Source of the DNA: Onchidella celtica
Taxonomy: Eukaryota > Mollusca > Gastropoda > Systellommatophora > Onchidiidae
Length of the DNA stretch: 64,000 nt
Assembly: GCA_963931925.1 (NCBI GenBank)
Contig: OZ007567.1
Coordinates: forward strand, 80,361,186 to 80,425,185
Direction of reading: 5' to 3'
Shown here one piece after another: positions 34,701 through 46,700 of this stretch (within the stretch, counting starts at the first letter, position 1; every line of letters starts with the position of its first letter). A program made the translations under genes and the position numbers. The notes beneath the pieces are model-generated. The model worked only from the letters and a program-made list of their open reading frames with translations, had not been told where the DNA came from and made no database searches.

Positions 34701-37700
34701 ACTTTTGTCCTAAATGGATGTGTCCACATAATTGAAGGGGTCATTTCAACAGTGTGCCTATGTCACATTGAGTCACAAAAGAGAAAAAGGCCAAAAACCA
34801 TTTCTTGGCATTTTGACTATTTTTATTCAAATAAAAAGAACAGTAAACATTGTTGGAGAAAGAGAAACCAATATTCAAACAGGCTATACTGTAGTAATGA
34901 AATTAAAGGGGGAAAAGCTTGATTTTATATTTCGTTTCTGCAATAAGATACCTAAGTCCTCGTATGGACTTAGGTACGTTATTGCATTTTATTAAGGTTG
35001 CCAGAAAACATGTTCAAAATAAAATTCAACCAATAAACTCATTAATGCAAGTTAAAAAGCAAACAACGTTCGTTACTTAAAATAATCTGATCCAAAACAC
35101 AAAAAATCAGTCTGCCGGAAGCTATCCTTTGTTTTAAAGGGGAGAATATTATGGGATGGGCAATATCATGCCTAAGTCCAGTGAAATGAATGCAACAACG
35201 GTTCTAAGTCCCATACATCAAAAATACTAGTGAAAAGTAAGGCACAAAGTATATTTATACTGTTGGCTTGCTAGCTCCCATTTTTATCATTTCCAGACTC
35301 AGATTCAATGGTGAGTAAATCACACAGAATTTATTTTATACATAGTCATCACCCTCATCCTCCTCATCTACATTCCTACCGCGGAGTGGCAAGTTTTCAA
35401 AAACTGCTCTTTGTTCGTGGCCAATGAGACCCTTTTTAATGAGAGCCTCCAGGTCTTGCTTCTTGGCAGGTTTAATTCCCACAGGAGCAGTATACTTTTT
35501 TGGGACGTTTGCACTAATGTTGGCATTTCTTTTCAAGAACTTGGCTTTTTTCCAGGGTTCAAAACTGTTATGAGTGTAACGACACCAGATCTCATCAATG
35601 TGTCTTTTCTCAACCTCAGCATCCATTTCCTCATTCATTTCACAACTGGAACCGTAGGAAAACCACATAATGTCTTTGAATTTTAGTTGTTGTCCATCCG
35701 TACACTTGATGGTTGCTTTGATATTTTGATCTGCAAAAAGTTTGTAATTGAGGAAATCACTGTGCATTAGTTGAACAACCAGAAATGGACATAGGTGCAA
35801 TATGACTCTGAGAGTGAAGCGACTTTTCAAGGTACACTCGCAAAATCAAAGCTACTGTCTTCAAACTGTTCTAGGACGATTTATCTCCACTTAATCTCTA
35901 CGGTTATGACCAAATCTCATTTTTCGTCAAATGTGGACTTAGGCACACTGTTGAAATGACCCCTTCAATTTATCGTCAGCGCGGAAATATGTGCAGTTGT
36001 AGATAGATATGTATGTATAGCTTGAAAAGCATATTATATCTTGTAACTTATTGTCAGTAGTGTTTGATTTAACTACTAGTTGGCATGACGAAAAGTGGAT
36101 TAATTTATGTTGTTTTCTGTAAAGGAAAGAAAAAATGGAAACTATTTGGAGTGTTTCGAATCCTGTCTGTTGTATTATGGTGCTTCGTGGCAGTTCCATA
36201 GTGGCTTCTAAATTGAAAAGAGGAGGCGTGAGCTTAGCAAATCTTTTCTGTGAATGTATGATATTTTGTGTGTGTATGGGGGGGGGGGGGCGGGGAGCAT
36301 AGTATATTGTGCAGTGGACTATCAAGAAATGACCCAGCATTTCTGAAGAGGAGAACGTTAAATTTGTTTCTAGGGCCACTAAGTTAAAATGCCGGTGGTT
36401 AAGAACCAGTACAAACAATGCGATAGGCTTTTCAGCGCGAGGGGTCACTCCAGGGATGTGTGTCTCGGTGGCTCTACATGGGGGGTCTAGTCAATTACCT
36501 GCCCTGCCGGGCCTCCTGACGAGTCAAAGCCGTAAGGTAAAACATTTTGGTGGCGGCCAGCTTTGACTGTCTGGGGGGATACTGGCCTCTGTGATCTGCG
36601 CGGTGTATAAGTGTTACAGAGGTAGCTTTGGCTGAATAACACGGCGATATGGCCAGGGCCGGATTTATAGGGGTGAAGGGGGGGCAATTGCCTCGGGCCC
36701 CCCTCTTTACAAAAATTTAGTAGTGAATTTGTCTTTGTTGTGTAAAGTATTAAGCCAGCCATCATTATATCGATGGTGTCAGGAGCAAACCGGCCAAGTG
36801 GAAATAAGCAGATTTTACAGGAGAAACAAAAAACTGCCGCTAAAACTAATGGGAAATGGACCTAGCCGGTTTGATCACATGCTTATTTTGAGTATTTCTA
36901 CTGGATAATGGTAACAGCTACTTTTACATATGATGCAGGATTCTAGGCTTCATAAATTGGTACTATATAAAGTAATATGAAATTTTTGGACTTGGCCGGT
37001 TTGCGCCCGACACCATCGATATGTGGAAACTAATGAATACGTAGCAGCCTAGGTATGTTTTTTTTTAAAATTTATCTGACCTGAAAAGCTGCTTGGAGTT
37101 TTGCTGGTCTGTGTACATTTACTTCAGATTTAACCTTTCTATAGCGGATAGTTGGTGGGCACTTCTGGTAGGGCATCCATCCTCCTGTCCTATTGTTTTG
37201 TTACATTCTGTCTTTCGTCTTGCTTTTTCCTAGCAAAATGTGACCTTACTGTGTCGGCGTGCTTTCTTCAAACTCAAACTGATTAACTTTTCTACGTTGA
37301 CCTATGTAAAAATTTGTCAATTCGAATTAGGTGCAATAAACGGACTCTGGTGTGTAAATTTGGTGATTTGCCTCGTACTTTTATTTCTGAGTACAGGGGC
37401 AAACCATACCTGAAATGCCCCTCACCCCCGTTTTAAGTCTAAATCCGATTCGCACCCGGTCCTGGATATTACATGCTCTCAGAGGGGGGTCGTCTCTGGG
37501 GTATCCCCGAGTTGGGACTGGTAATTATTCATTCGGTGCATTCCTTTGCGGGAATCAGCAGGGCGGTGCGAAAACTGAAGACATGGAAGTGTTTGTTTTA
37601 AAAGAAGGAAGAAAAAAAACACTGCGGTAGGACATAGATATACACTACTGAAGCGGTAGGACTAAACGGACTGGATTTTCATGCCAGCCTACCATGTCCG

Positions 37701-40700
37701 TGCATCGCTGGACTGAAAGTGAAAGCGGCACACACGTGACAGACAGCTTGGATATGGAGACATCCGATGGAAATATATACAAATCGATTGACCCACGAAT
37801 GGAGCATCTGGCTAATTTTGTGAAATGGCATCGTCACCACGATGACATTTTCCTTCATGCTGTGTCAGATTTTTTTTTCTTTGCGTTAGAATGTTTGCAC
37901 TAGGAAACAAAATCTGAAATTGTCAGTCTGCAGGATTGAACGATGTGTCATCTTGTGAGGACTTGTGGTCTGTTTTGTTGTTCATAACTAAAAGCTCGAT
38001 GATTTTGTGTTTGTCTGTTTTTATTGTTCTAGTTGGAACTAAAGAGACTTCGTAGCAGTTTTTATTGTTGTATTTGTGTATCTGCCTGCCCCTCAACACC
38101 CATCCCGAGACGTACATAATGTACTGTTAAACGGGGATATTATGTGGGTCGTGGCGCGTTACGTTGGTCGCGCGCTATGCGGGAGTCTTGTCACGAAGTG
38201 AGCTCGGCTGATTAATTGCTTGGGGAGGTCTGTTACGTATGATCAGTGCCGTATTTCTATTGTTTAGGTCACTGCGTATGATGGAGCAAGTACGGGTTCG
38301 TCCTATCGTTGTCCTCTGTACGGTCACCGCTTTAGTAAGTAGTGAAATCGAACCGATAATACTCCGTAGGCGAGACCACAAAGAGCTCAAGGAATCTGAC
38401 CCATATCCTTCCCTCCCCTTTTGTTGGGTCTTCGCTTTTAACTTTGGGCACTGACAATTAATTTGTACAAAAAAAGTCAGGTCTCCACTGGTAGCGGATG
38501 TTCTATTTCAGGCTCTCGGCAAGTTATTCTCGTGGCACAACAAAATCTGCTTATGTGTCAGTCAAAGAAAAACGATAAGGAGGGAGGGTGGAGAAGGAGG
38601 GGGACTTGCAAATATCGCTACCGTTGTTTGTTGTATCAGTCTTAAGAAAGGACTGAAAACGGCCAGCGGAGGAGAAAGCCTCTCAGCTGTATTTACTTGT
38701 TTAAAGTTACATGAAAACGGAGAAGGACTTACAAGTGTCTTTGAAAAAAAAATTTAGAAGGATTTCAGCAGAATTGGGATTTTGGTTAATCTAGTGGTTG
38801 AAAATGTCCCATGAGATCACGATGCGTTTATTTTGTCCAAGAAATGCATAGACAAAGTTATAATGAAGAGAAAAAAGTGGTGTAGCAGCCATATTGAGGT
38901 GGACTGTACAAATGAAGATGTGGTCTTGGTCTTCGTATTCAAGAAGCATATTTTATCCAGAATTGCAACTAACTTTACGTTTAGGCAGTGGATTTTATGT
39001 GCCACGTCCGGTTTTGCCTCTAAATTGATTGCGAATTTTCATCAGCGGATTTTTATTCGTTGTCTAAATGTTAATGCCATTAAATACTGTATACATGTGA
39101 AGTGCTGCTGAACAAGTCTGAGGGATTAATGAAGCAGGAGAAGGCAGCATGAGGTTTTGGTCATAGAGATTTGAAAAATGTGTGAAAGACAAAGCCGGTG
39201 GAAGTTGGTCCGTGCCGCGGCGGAAATCCGCCAGAAGGGGAAAGACACGGGATCGAGCTAGCCTTGTCCAGTTGTCCTATCGATCGGAACGCGCATGGGT
39301 CACAAGAGGTGGAACGGTCGTTCATGGCGCCCCATTGCAATGGGCGGGTTCTCTTTGTTTGGAATAGTGAGCAGCGGGGACAGGACCACCGATTTTAAGA
39401 AGATGAACGAAACGGGGGTAAAAAACGCAGTCCGCCACTTCGCGTCGAGCATGGCCAGAGCGGCCTTTTATAAACCCAGGATTGGCCTGTCGGGATGACT
39501 TCGATCTGCCCAATCCGGTTGTTCGGGCTTTTTTCATGACAGATTTTATATGTACCATTATGAAATTTGCGACCCACACAGCCTTTAAGACCACTATCAG
39601 AATGACGTATTTAAATACTGTTGTCGTTCTTTCAAGAAATCATGGGCCCCAATTATAGAAGTCATAGTAAAACCAAATTCAAATTCCCGGAGAATTGTTT
39701 TATTTTGAGAACATCTGTGAGAGCCCTTTCCAGAAAATGGTTTACAGACATAAGAGCATAATTATTGATCTGTATGCCTTTTAAAGCAGCACCACCATTG
39801 AGAATGATTGCTGTGGCTTAGGCCTGAATTCTTAAATTGTAAGCACATTCACTGGACTTCATCAGTGTCACAAGAAGTTTCATCCAGTCAGCACTGAATA
39901 AGGGAATTTCTAGTGGAGGAAAAATAATGAAATTCTGTGAGGAACACTTTGGCAAAGAAAAAGGAAAATGGGTATTATTACAAATATTACTAGCTCTGGG
40001 TTTGATTTACAACCTGCCATGAACAACAGAATGCAAATTGGATAAATGATCTTTCAGACAATTGTCTGAAGAAGAAATACAATCATGTGCTAGTCCATAA
40101 TAGGATTCAGCTATTTTGTTTTGTCTGGTTCACTGTAGCAGCTATTACAGATACCAGTAGTTTCCATTCAGGATTTTTCTGCTCTTTACATACATGTATG
40201 TTGAATTCAGAATCCTTTTTCTGGGGTCTTGGCAAAAGACAGAATGAAAATAAACTGAAACTGACCTCTTTGTTTTCTGTGACAGGCTTGGGGGACCAGA
40301 TCCATTGGATTACATCAGTATGTATGCCAACCCAGGGGACCCGGATCGCAATATCCCACCACACTGGCACTACATCAGTTTTGGTCTCTCAGATCTACAT
40401 GGAGACTGCAGACTCTATGAGTGAGTGACATAGAAGTCTTAATGGAATTAATGCAGTCATTCAAAACATGTATACACAGTCTAGAGATAGCTTTAAACCT
40501 CAATATCGTATGAATATTAAATGTCAGAATGATAGAAAAAAATTACATTTGGAGTTTGGCAAATATCAGTGTTAATACTAAGTCATTTTCAAAATTATTG
40601 ATTGACAGGCTGATATTTTGAGGGCAACTGTTGAAGACAATAATCGCAAAATCCTTATGGCCAACTAAGCAAGCTGATTCTTTATTTAAGAGTTTTTATT

Positions 40701-43700
40701 CTGCATATTAGGCTCAGAAAGTGTTAAAATCTGCAGGCCTATTTCTTCATTGTGTATGCATAAGTTAAGGAACAAATCATAAATGTAATACATGATATAC
40801 ATAAAACAGACAGAAATAATTTTAGGTTTTCCGACATTGTTAGATTTGCTGTAATGAAATGGTGTAATTTTTTTTTCCTGCACTTGATTGAATGGATAAA
40901 ATCTTTCTCTGACAGGCTTGGTTGTTCAGATGGTCCCAGTGGTTTTGGGTTTGAACTCACATTCAGATTAAAAAGAGAGCCAGGGGAGGCAAATCCACCA
41001 ACATGGCCTGCTGCCCTGATGCAGGCTTTAGCTCGTTATGTCTTTCAATCAGGTAATTTTGTGCACTCAACATTTTACAATTATTCACTTTGTCGGGGTT
41101 AGAGGATAACTGTTGATGCACTTGCATGATTTTAGTAGGGTGTTTACTGTATGTTAAGAATGCAATTTCACTGTTGATTTTAGGGTGTATGGTGTATGCC
41201 CACAGCATGCTTGCATTATTGATTTACTCACAGCACAGTCAAGGTTTTAATGACAAAATTTAGCAAAGAGTGAACAAATGACAAAAAATTGTGTTTTCAG
41301 TTTGGTTTCAGATTTTTTCATGTTATTTCTTGTAGATGTCATTCTTCTTTTCTTGTTGGTTTGATTTAGACTGAACAACTTTTCTGGTTCTTTTTACAGA
41401 AAATGTATTGTGCAGTGGTGACCATGTTTCATGGCATACCCCATTAGATGGTAGTGAATCTCGCATACAACACATGTTGATGACAGAGGATTCACAGCTA
41501 CAGCCAACCTCATCTATATTAGGAGTTGTTAATTTTATTCAGGTAGCTTATGAAGCTTAGAATATTTATGATCTATCAGGAGATTGAATTACTAGTATTG
41601 CATGAGCGAGAGACCTAAAATGCTTTACAAGAGGTTTCATTTTCAGTAAAATGGTTAGTTTCTTTGACAAAATGAGTGTTGTTGGACTGGAGCATAATTA
41701 TGGTTGTATAATATTCCAAAACTTCGGATTGCAGTATTGTGCAGTCATATAAAGAATTTAAACAGGTCATTTGAATCTCAGACCTATTTTGTATGGCATC
41801 CGTACATCTGCGTGAGATGGTGGACATTGCAGCATGTAAGAGGGGGCAACTTAAACAATGTCGTGTGGTTAACACATGCATACACACAGACACACGAAGA
41901 AGCATTTATACACACATACTCACATAAAAACAAACTATGAAGCACATCGGTTAATCTAAGTGCATCTTCTTCTGTGGCTGGAGAGTCCTATCCGAGACCT
42001 GCACACTCTCTGGCAGTTGTCACATGTAAGTGTTCCTGATGTTTCAACATTTCTGTCTTCTTTCCTGTTCCGTTCTCCTTTCTGCTTCATGTTGTTTAGC
42101 CAGTCTGAATCATGATGTTTCATTCCTTGGCGTAGTTGGTGTCGCCATGCGTCTCTTTCTTCTGCTGTGCATTCCCAGTTTCCGTCATTGATCTGGAAAG
42201 ACTTCATGTCACGTTTGCATGCATCCTTGAACCGGAGCTTTGGGCGTCCTTTTGGTCTTGAGCCTTCCTTCAGTTCTCCATACAGCATGTCTTTGGGTAT
42301 GCGCCCGTCCTCCATTCGTCTGACGTGGCCTAGCCATCGCAATCTGCGTTGCTTCAGGAGAGCTGTGAGACTTGGTAGTTTGGCTTTTTCCAGGACTTCT
42401 GCATTTGTGACTTTGTCCTGCCACCTAATGTTCAGAATGCGGCGAAGACATCTCAGGTGGAAACTGTTCAATCTCTTCTCTTGATGAGCATAGGTTGTCC
42501 ATGTTTCTGCGCCATACATCAGAGTGCTCAGTATGCATGCTCTGTAAATCAGCATCTTGGTCTTCATTGTGAGCCGTGTGTTGTTCCAAGCTCTCTTCAT
42601 CAATCTGCTGAAAGTGGTGGCTGCTTTCCCGATCCGGATATCAAGTTCATCGTCCAAGGACTGATTAGATGTTACTGTTGACCCAAGGTATGTGAATTGG
42701 CTCACCACTTCTAATGGTTTTTCGTTGAGTGTGATCGTCGGCTCTTGGGAGACGCCCTGCACCAGCACGACTGTTTTCTTGACACTGATGGTGAGTGCGA
42801 AGGCCTCGCATGCAGATGACAGGCGATCCATCAGCCGTTGTAGTGTCTCCTCATCATGGGCCACAAGTGCTGCATCATCAGCGAATAAGAGCTCTTTAAT
42901 AAGCAACTGTCTAACCTTGGTCTTTGCCTTAAGCCTTGACAAGTTGAATAGCTTTCCATCGGATCTTGTGTGAAGGTACACTCCATCCTCTGAATCCTTG
43001 AAAGCACAGCTGAGAAGCACTGAGAAGAAGATCCCAAAGAGGGTGGGGGCAAGGACACAGCCTTGTTTGACACGGCTATTCATCTCCAAGCTGTCGGACA
43101 CAGTACCATCCAACTGTACTGTTGCTTTCATGTTGCTGTGGAAGGATATGATGAGGCTAAGGAGAACTGGTGGGCATCCGATCTGTTTCAAGACAGCGAA
43201 GAGGCCAGATCTGCTGACGGTGTCAAATGCCTTGGTCAAATCTACGAAAACTAGATGCAATGGTTTGTTTTGCTCTCTACATTTCTCTTGGAGCTGCCGT
43301 AAGGAGAATATCATGTCGATTGTTGATCGGCCAGCTCGAAACCCACACTGTGATTCAGGGTAGACTCTGTTTGCCAGGACTTGCAGGCGTGGTAGTATTA
43401 CCCTTGCGATGGTCTTCCCAGTTATGCTGAGGAGTGAGATTCCTCTATATAATTATTGCAATCTCCTTTGTCTCCTTTGTTCTTGTAGAGGGTCACGATG
43501 TTAGCATCTCTCATGTCCTGGGGAATCTCACGTTGTCTCCAGCATTGTAGTAGTAGCTCATAAAGATGTGGTAGAAGAGCGTCTTTTCCGTACTTCAGTA
43601 CTTCGCCTGGGATGCCATCATTTCCAGGTGCTTTGCCGCTGGGTAGTCTGACAATTGCCTTTCTAAGTTCTTGCAATGTGGGTTCTGTGTCCAGTTCTTC

Positions 43701-46700
43701 CATGGTTTCCATGCTTGGTGCATTTTGAAGCACCTCCGTGTTGATGTTTGTTTCCTTGGAGTAAAGATCTGAATAGTGCTCCACCCAGCGTGCCATCTGT
43801 TGGTTTTTGTCAGTGATAGGATCTCCGCTCTGAGATTTCAGTGGGGCAATCTTGTTTGCTGTAGGACCCAGAGCTGTCTTCAGACCGTCGTACATGACTT
43901 TCAGGTTCCCTGTATCTGAAGCAGCCTGAATGGCAGTGCAGAGCTTTGTCCAATATTGCTTTACACAGTGTCTGGTAGCTTTCTGTGCATTGCTCTTGGC
44001 GTTAATTAATTTCTGTTTTGTACTATCACATGGGTTCTTGATATAATCTAGATGGGCAGCATTCTTGGTTTCAATTATCGGAAGTAAGACTGCAGCATTT
44101 TCTTGGAACCAGTCCTTGTTCGATGGTTTCTTTGAGCCAAAAGTGGATATTGCTGATTCGTGAATTGCTGTCTTCAGTTGGTTCCAGGTGTCTTGGACAT
44201 TTTCAGGTTTGGATTTCCCAAACATTGAGAGTTCAAAGGTCTTGACAAACTCCTGCTGCACGCTCTTGTTCTTTGCGTTATGTGTGTTGATCTTTGGTTT
44301 AGAGTTGTTTTTCCTGCAATGGACTGTTTTGGTAACAATTTTTGCCAGACAGATTACAAGGGAATGATCAGAGTTGCAGTCAGCACTGTGGTATGTACGG
44401 GTTCTTTGGATTGTGTTGAGTTTTTTCCTCCTAACCAAGGCTAGGTCTAGCTGGTGCCAGTGTCCTGATCTAGGGTGTTTCCATGACACCTTGTGGCAGG
44501 CTTTTCCAGCAAAGTAGGTATTGGTGATGCAGAGTTGATTCTGAGCGCAGAACTCTAGCAGGCGCTGGCCATTTTCATTCATCTTCCCTATGCCCTGATG
44601 TCCTAGGCAGTCAGGCCAGCTGGTGTTCTCTTTGCCCACTCTAGCATTGAAATCTCCGAGTAAGAACAGGTCTTCTGATGCAGGAATTTCTTTAACAGTC
44701 TGAAGTAATGCATTGTAAAAGTGGTCTTTGTCTTCTGAAGTGGATACCAGTGTAGGTGCATAAGCGCTGATGATGTTAGCAGATGATTTGGTGGTTTTCA
44801 ATTTCAACATGATAATGCGCTCTGACTTTCCAACAGGTGTTTCAATCAATTTGGTCAGACTGTTTCTAACCGCAAAACCGACTCCATGGATACGTTTTTC
44901 GTCTGCTCTTTTACCTTGCCAAAAGAATGTGTAGTTTGGTTCTTTAATGGAGCCTGCATCTGCGAGTCTGGTTTCCTGAAGGGCAGCAATGTCCACATTC
45001 AATTTCTTCAGTTCTAGATCTATCAGAGCTGTCCTTCTGATGGTTCTTGTCTTGTCAATGTCACCGTTGTCGTCTGTCATCCCAGGACACATAGTCCGGA
45101 CATTCCAGCTTCCAAGCCGTAGAGTTGCTTGATTTCTTTTGTTGTTGCCTGGTGAATGTTTTGCAGTCTGCCTTTCGGCTTTTGGCCTAGGCCCACTCAC
45201 CCAATGAGCCAAACAAACTGTGGCGGGTCAGCACCTTACTGGCTGGGGGCTGCCCAGCTAAGGCGGGCGATAGCTGACCAGTGGAGTGCGGTGACTCCTC
45301 CCACCGTCGATAGTGGCCCGTGGCGCCTGCTCTTACGCCAATTGGAGCAGGCTTATAACCCGTAACTGCCACCATCCGTGTTGTTCCCAGGCAGTTAGCA
45401 AGGATGAAGTGTCCTCTCCATTTAGGGGAAAAACAAGGGGGGGTTAATTGCAATAGCCTGGGCAGGACCATTTGAAGCCACTGCTATGCCCAACTTCAAT
45501 GACTCCCTCTCGGCTTTGCCAATTTAATATGAAGGAAAAGCAGATGCCAGTACGTTCAGAATCAGCCAAGCTGCAGAAGCTGCCAGCACAGAGGAGATCT
45601 TCCATCTGTCTGCCTATCGGGGCTTCACCTCCTAGACTGATTGTCAACCAAGACTAGAGAGCTCAGTCTGCCCTGTCACAGCAAAACTCATGGGGAAGCA
45701 GAGAGAAGGAGAGAGGGGAGTTTTGCTTTTTGGTTGCATTTCCTCACCCAAGGGTAAGACTCGTACCCTGCTCACCAAGGTGCTCATCCGCCCGAAGCCG
45801 TTGGCACTCACAGAGTTTTGTTGGGTTTGGTAAACGCTGCCCAACGTTCGGCGTTTTGACAGTTGCAGGTAGACCTATTTACAGAGGTCATTTACTCTGG
45901 ATTTGTAGAATGTGGTGACTATTTCATCAATACATTGAATGATTAATGTTTTTTAAAACAGGAATGAATTTATCAAAAAGAGTTAAAATCATTTTAGCGG
46001 TGAAGAAAAAAATGTAGGGAAAGAAAATCTGAATTGTGTCGCCACTTTATGAGGCGTCTTCCAAAGAATGGGAATTTTGATTAGTGAGCAGAACTAAGTT
46101 GCCCAGGAAACAGATAGCCCAGTACACCAGATTATGAAATCATGAAATGTTGGTATTAATTGCAAATTCCAGGGGCGTTCTTTTAATTTTCTGTATTTTG
46201 GATACTACTGTGGAAAGACTGTATTTATATAACTTCTGTATGATCACAGACACTGGACATAGATGAAGGTTATGCAGGACTTTGGGAAAAAATATGCATG
46301 TAGGCAAGTGATCAGTTGTGTACCTTACAGTGCTCATTCTTTTCTGTCACGTGTTGGCGCTAATATGTTCTTTAAGCATCGATAAGTTCTGTTTAGTGCT
46401 TTTCATTCATTTTCATTTTGCACGTCGCTTAGGTGATATTTTCATTCTTACTTTCATTTTGTGTCTCTAGATTGTGGGTGTGTGTGGAGAGGAACTAAAG
46501 GCAGCACAACGCTGGAATGGACCAGGCATCATCGAACTTCTCAGATCAAAACCCTCGTACGTAAAGTAATGAATGGAAATTTGGGAGTAAGGAAGAGTTA
46601 CAATCGGCCCGAATCCCACCACTTTGTGGGATCAGAATTCATATTTTTTGTCCTTCAAGAGTGTCCACTTTCTGATAAGTTATTTAGCTTTGTGATTTCA

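Larger units (their letters stand above)
31729..40285 (+). other. SUFU intron 1
   Basis: This 8.6-kb intron holds GATCTA repeats (31773-31851), MITE copy 3, a palindrome (32671-32810) and an exon 7-like fragment (34301-34366). It also has a TIR element with ORF (34734-35966) and a nested MITE pair (36654-37464). From about 38140 to 39600 it turns CpG-rich without a recognisable gene. Confidence 0.6.
41956..45860 (-). mobile_element. Near full-length LINE (RTE-like) in SUFU intron 4
   Basis: Minus-strand APE-type endonuclease and reverse transcriptase lie in one reading path broken by a single frameshift near 43440. A GC-richer leader runs from 45213 to about 45860. The 5' and 3' ends are approximate because no target duplication was identified. 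The domain set and the C-terminal CX2C...H...C motif suggest an RTE-like clade; the clade is inferred. Confidence 0.8.

Noticed and set aside
36487..36765. 92-aa minus-strand ORF at the edge of the hAT-like MITE
   Set aside because: Spans the element boundary and has no conserved motif.
42167..43363. Plus-strand ORFs of 60-121 aa across the LINE
   Set aside because: Antisense shadows of the reverse transcriptase frame.
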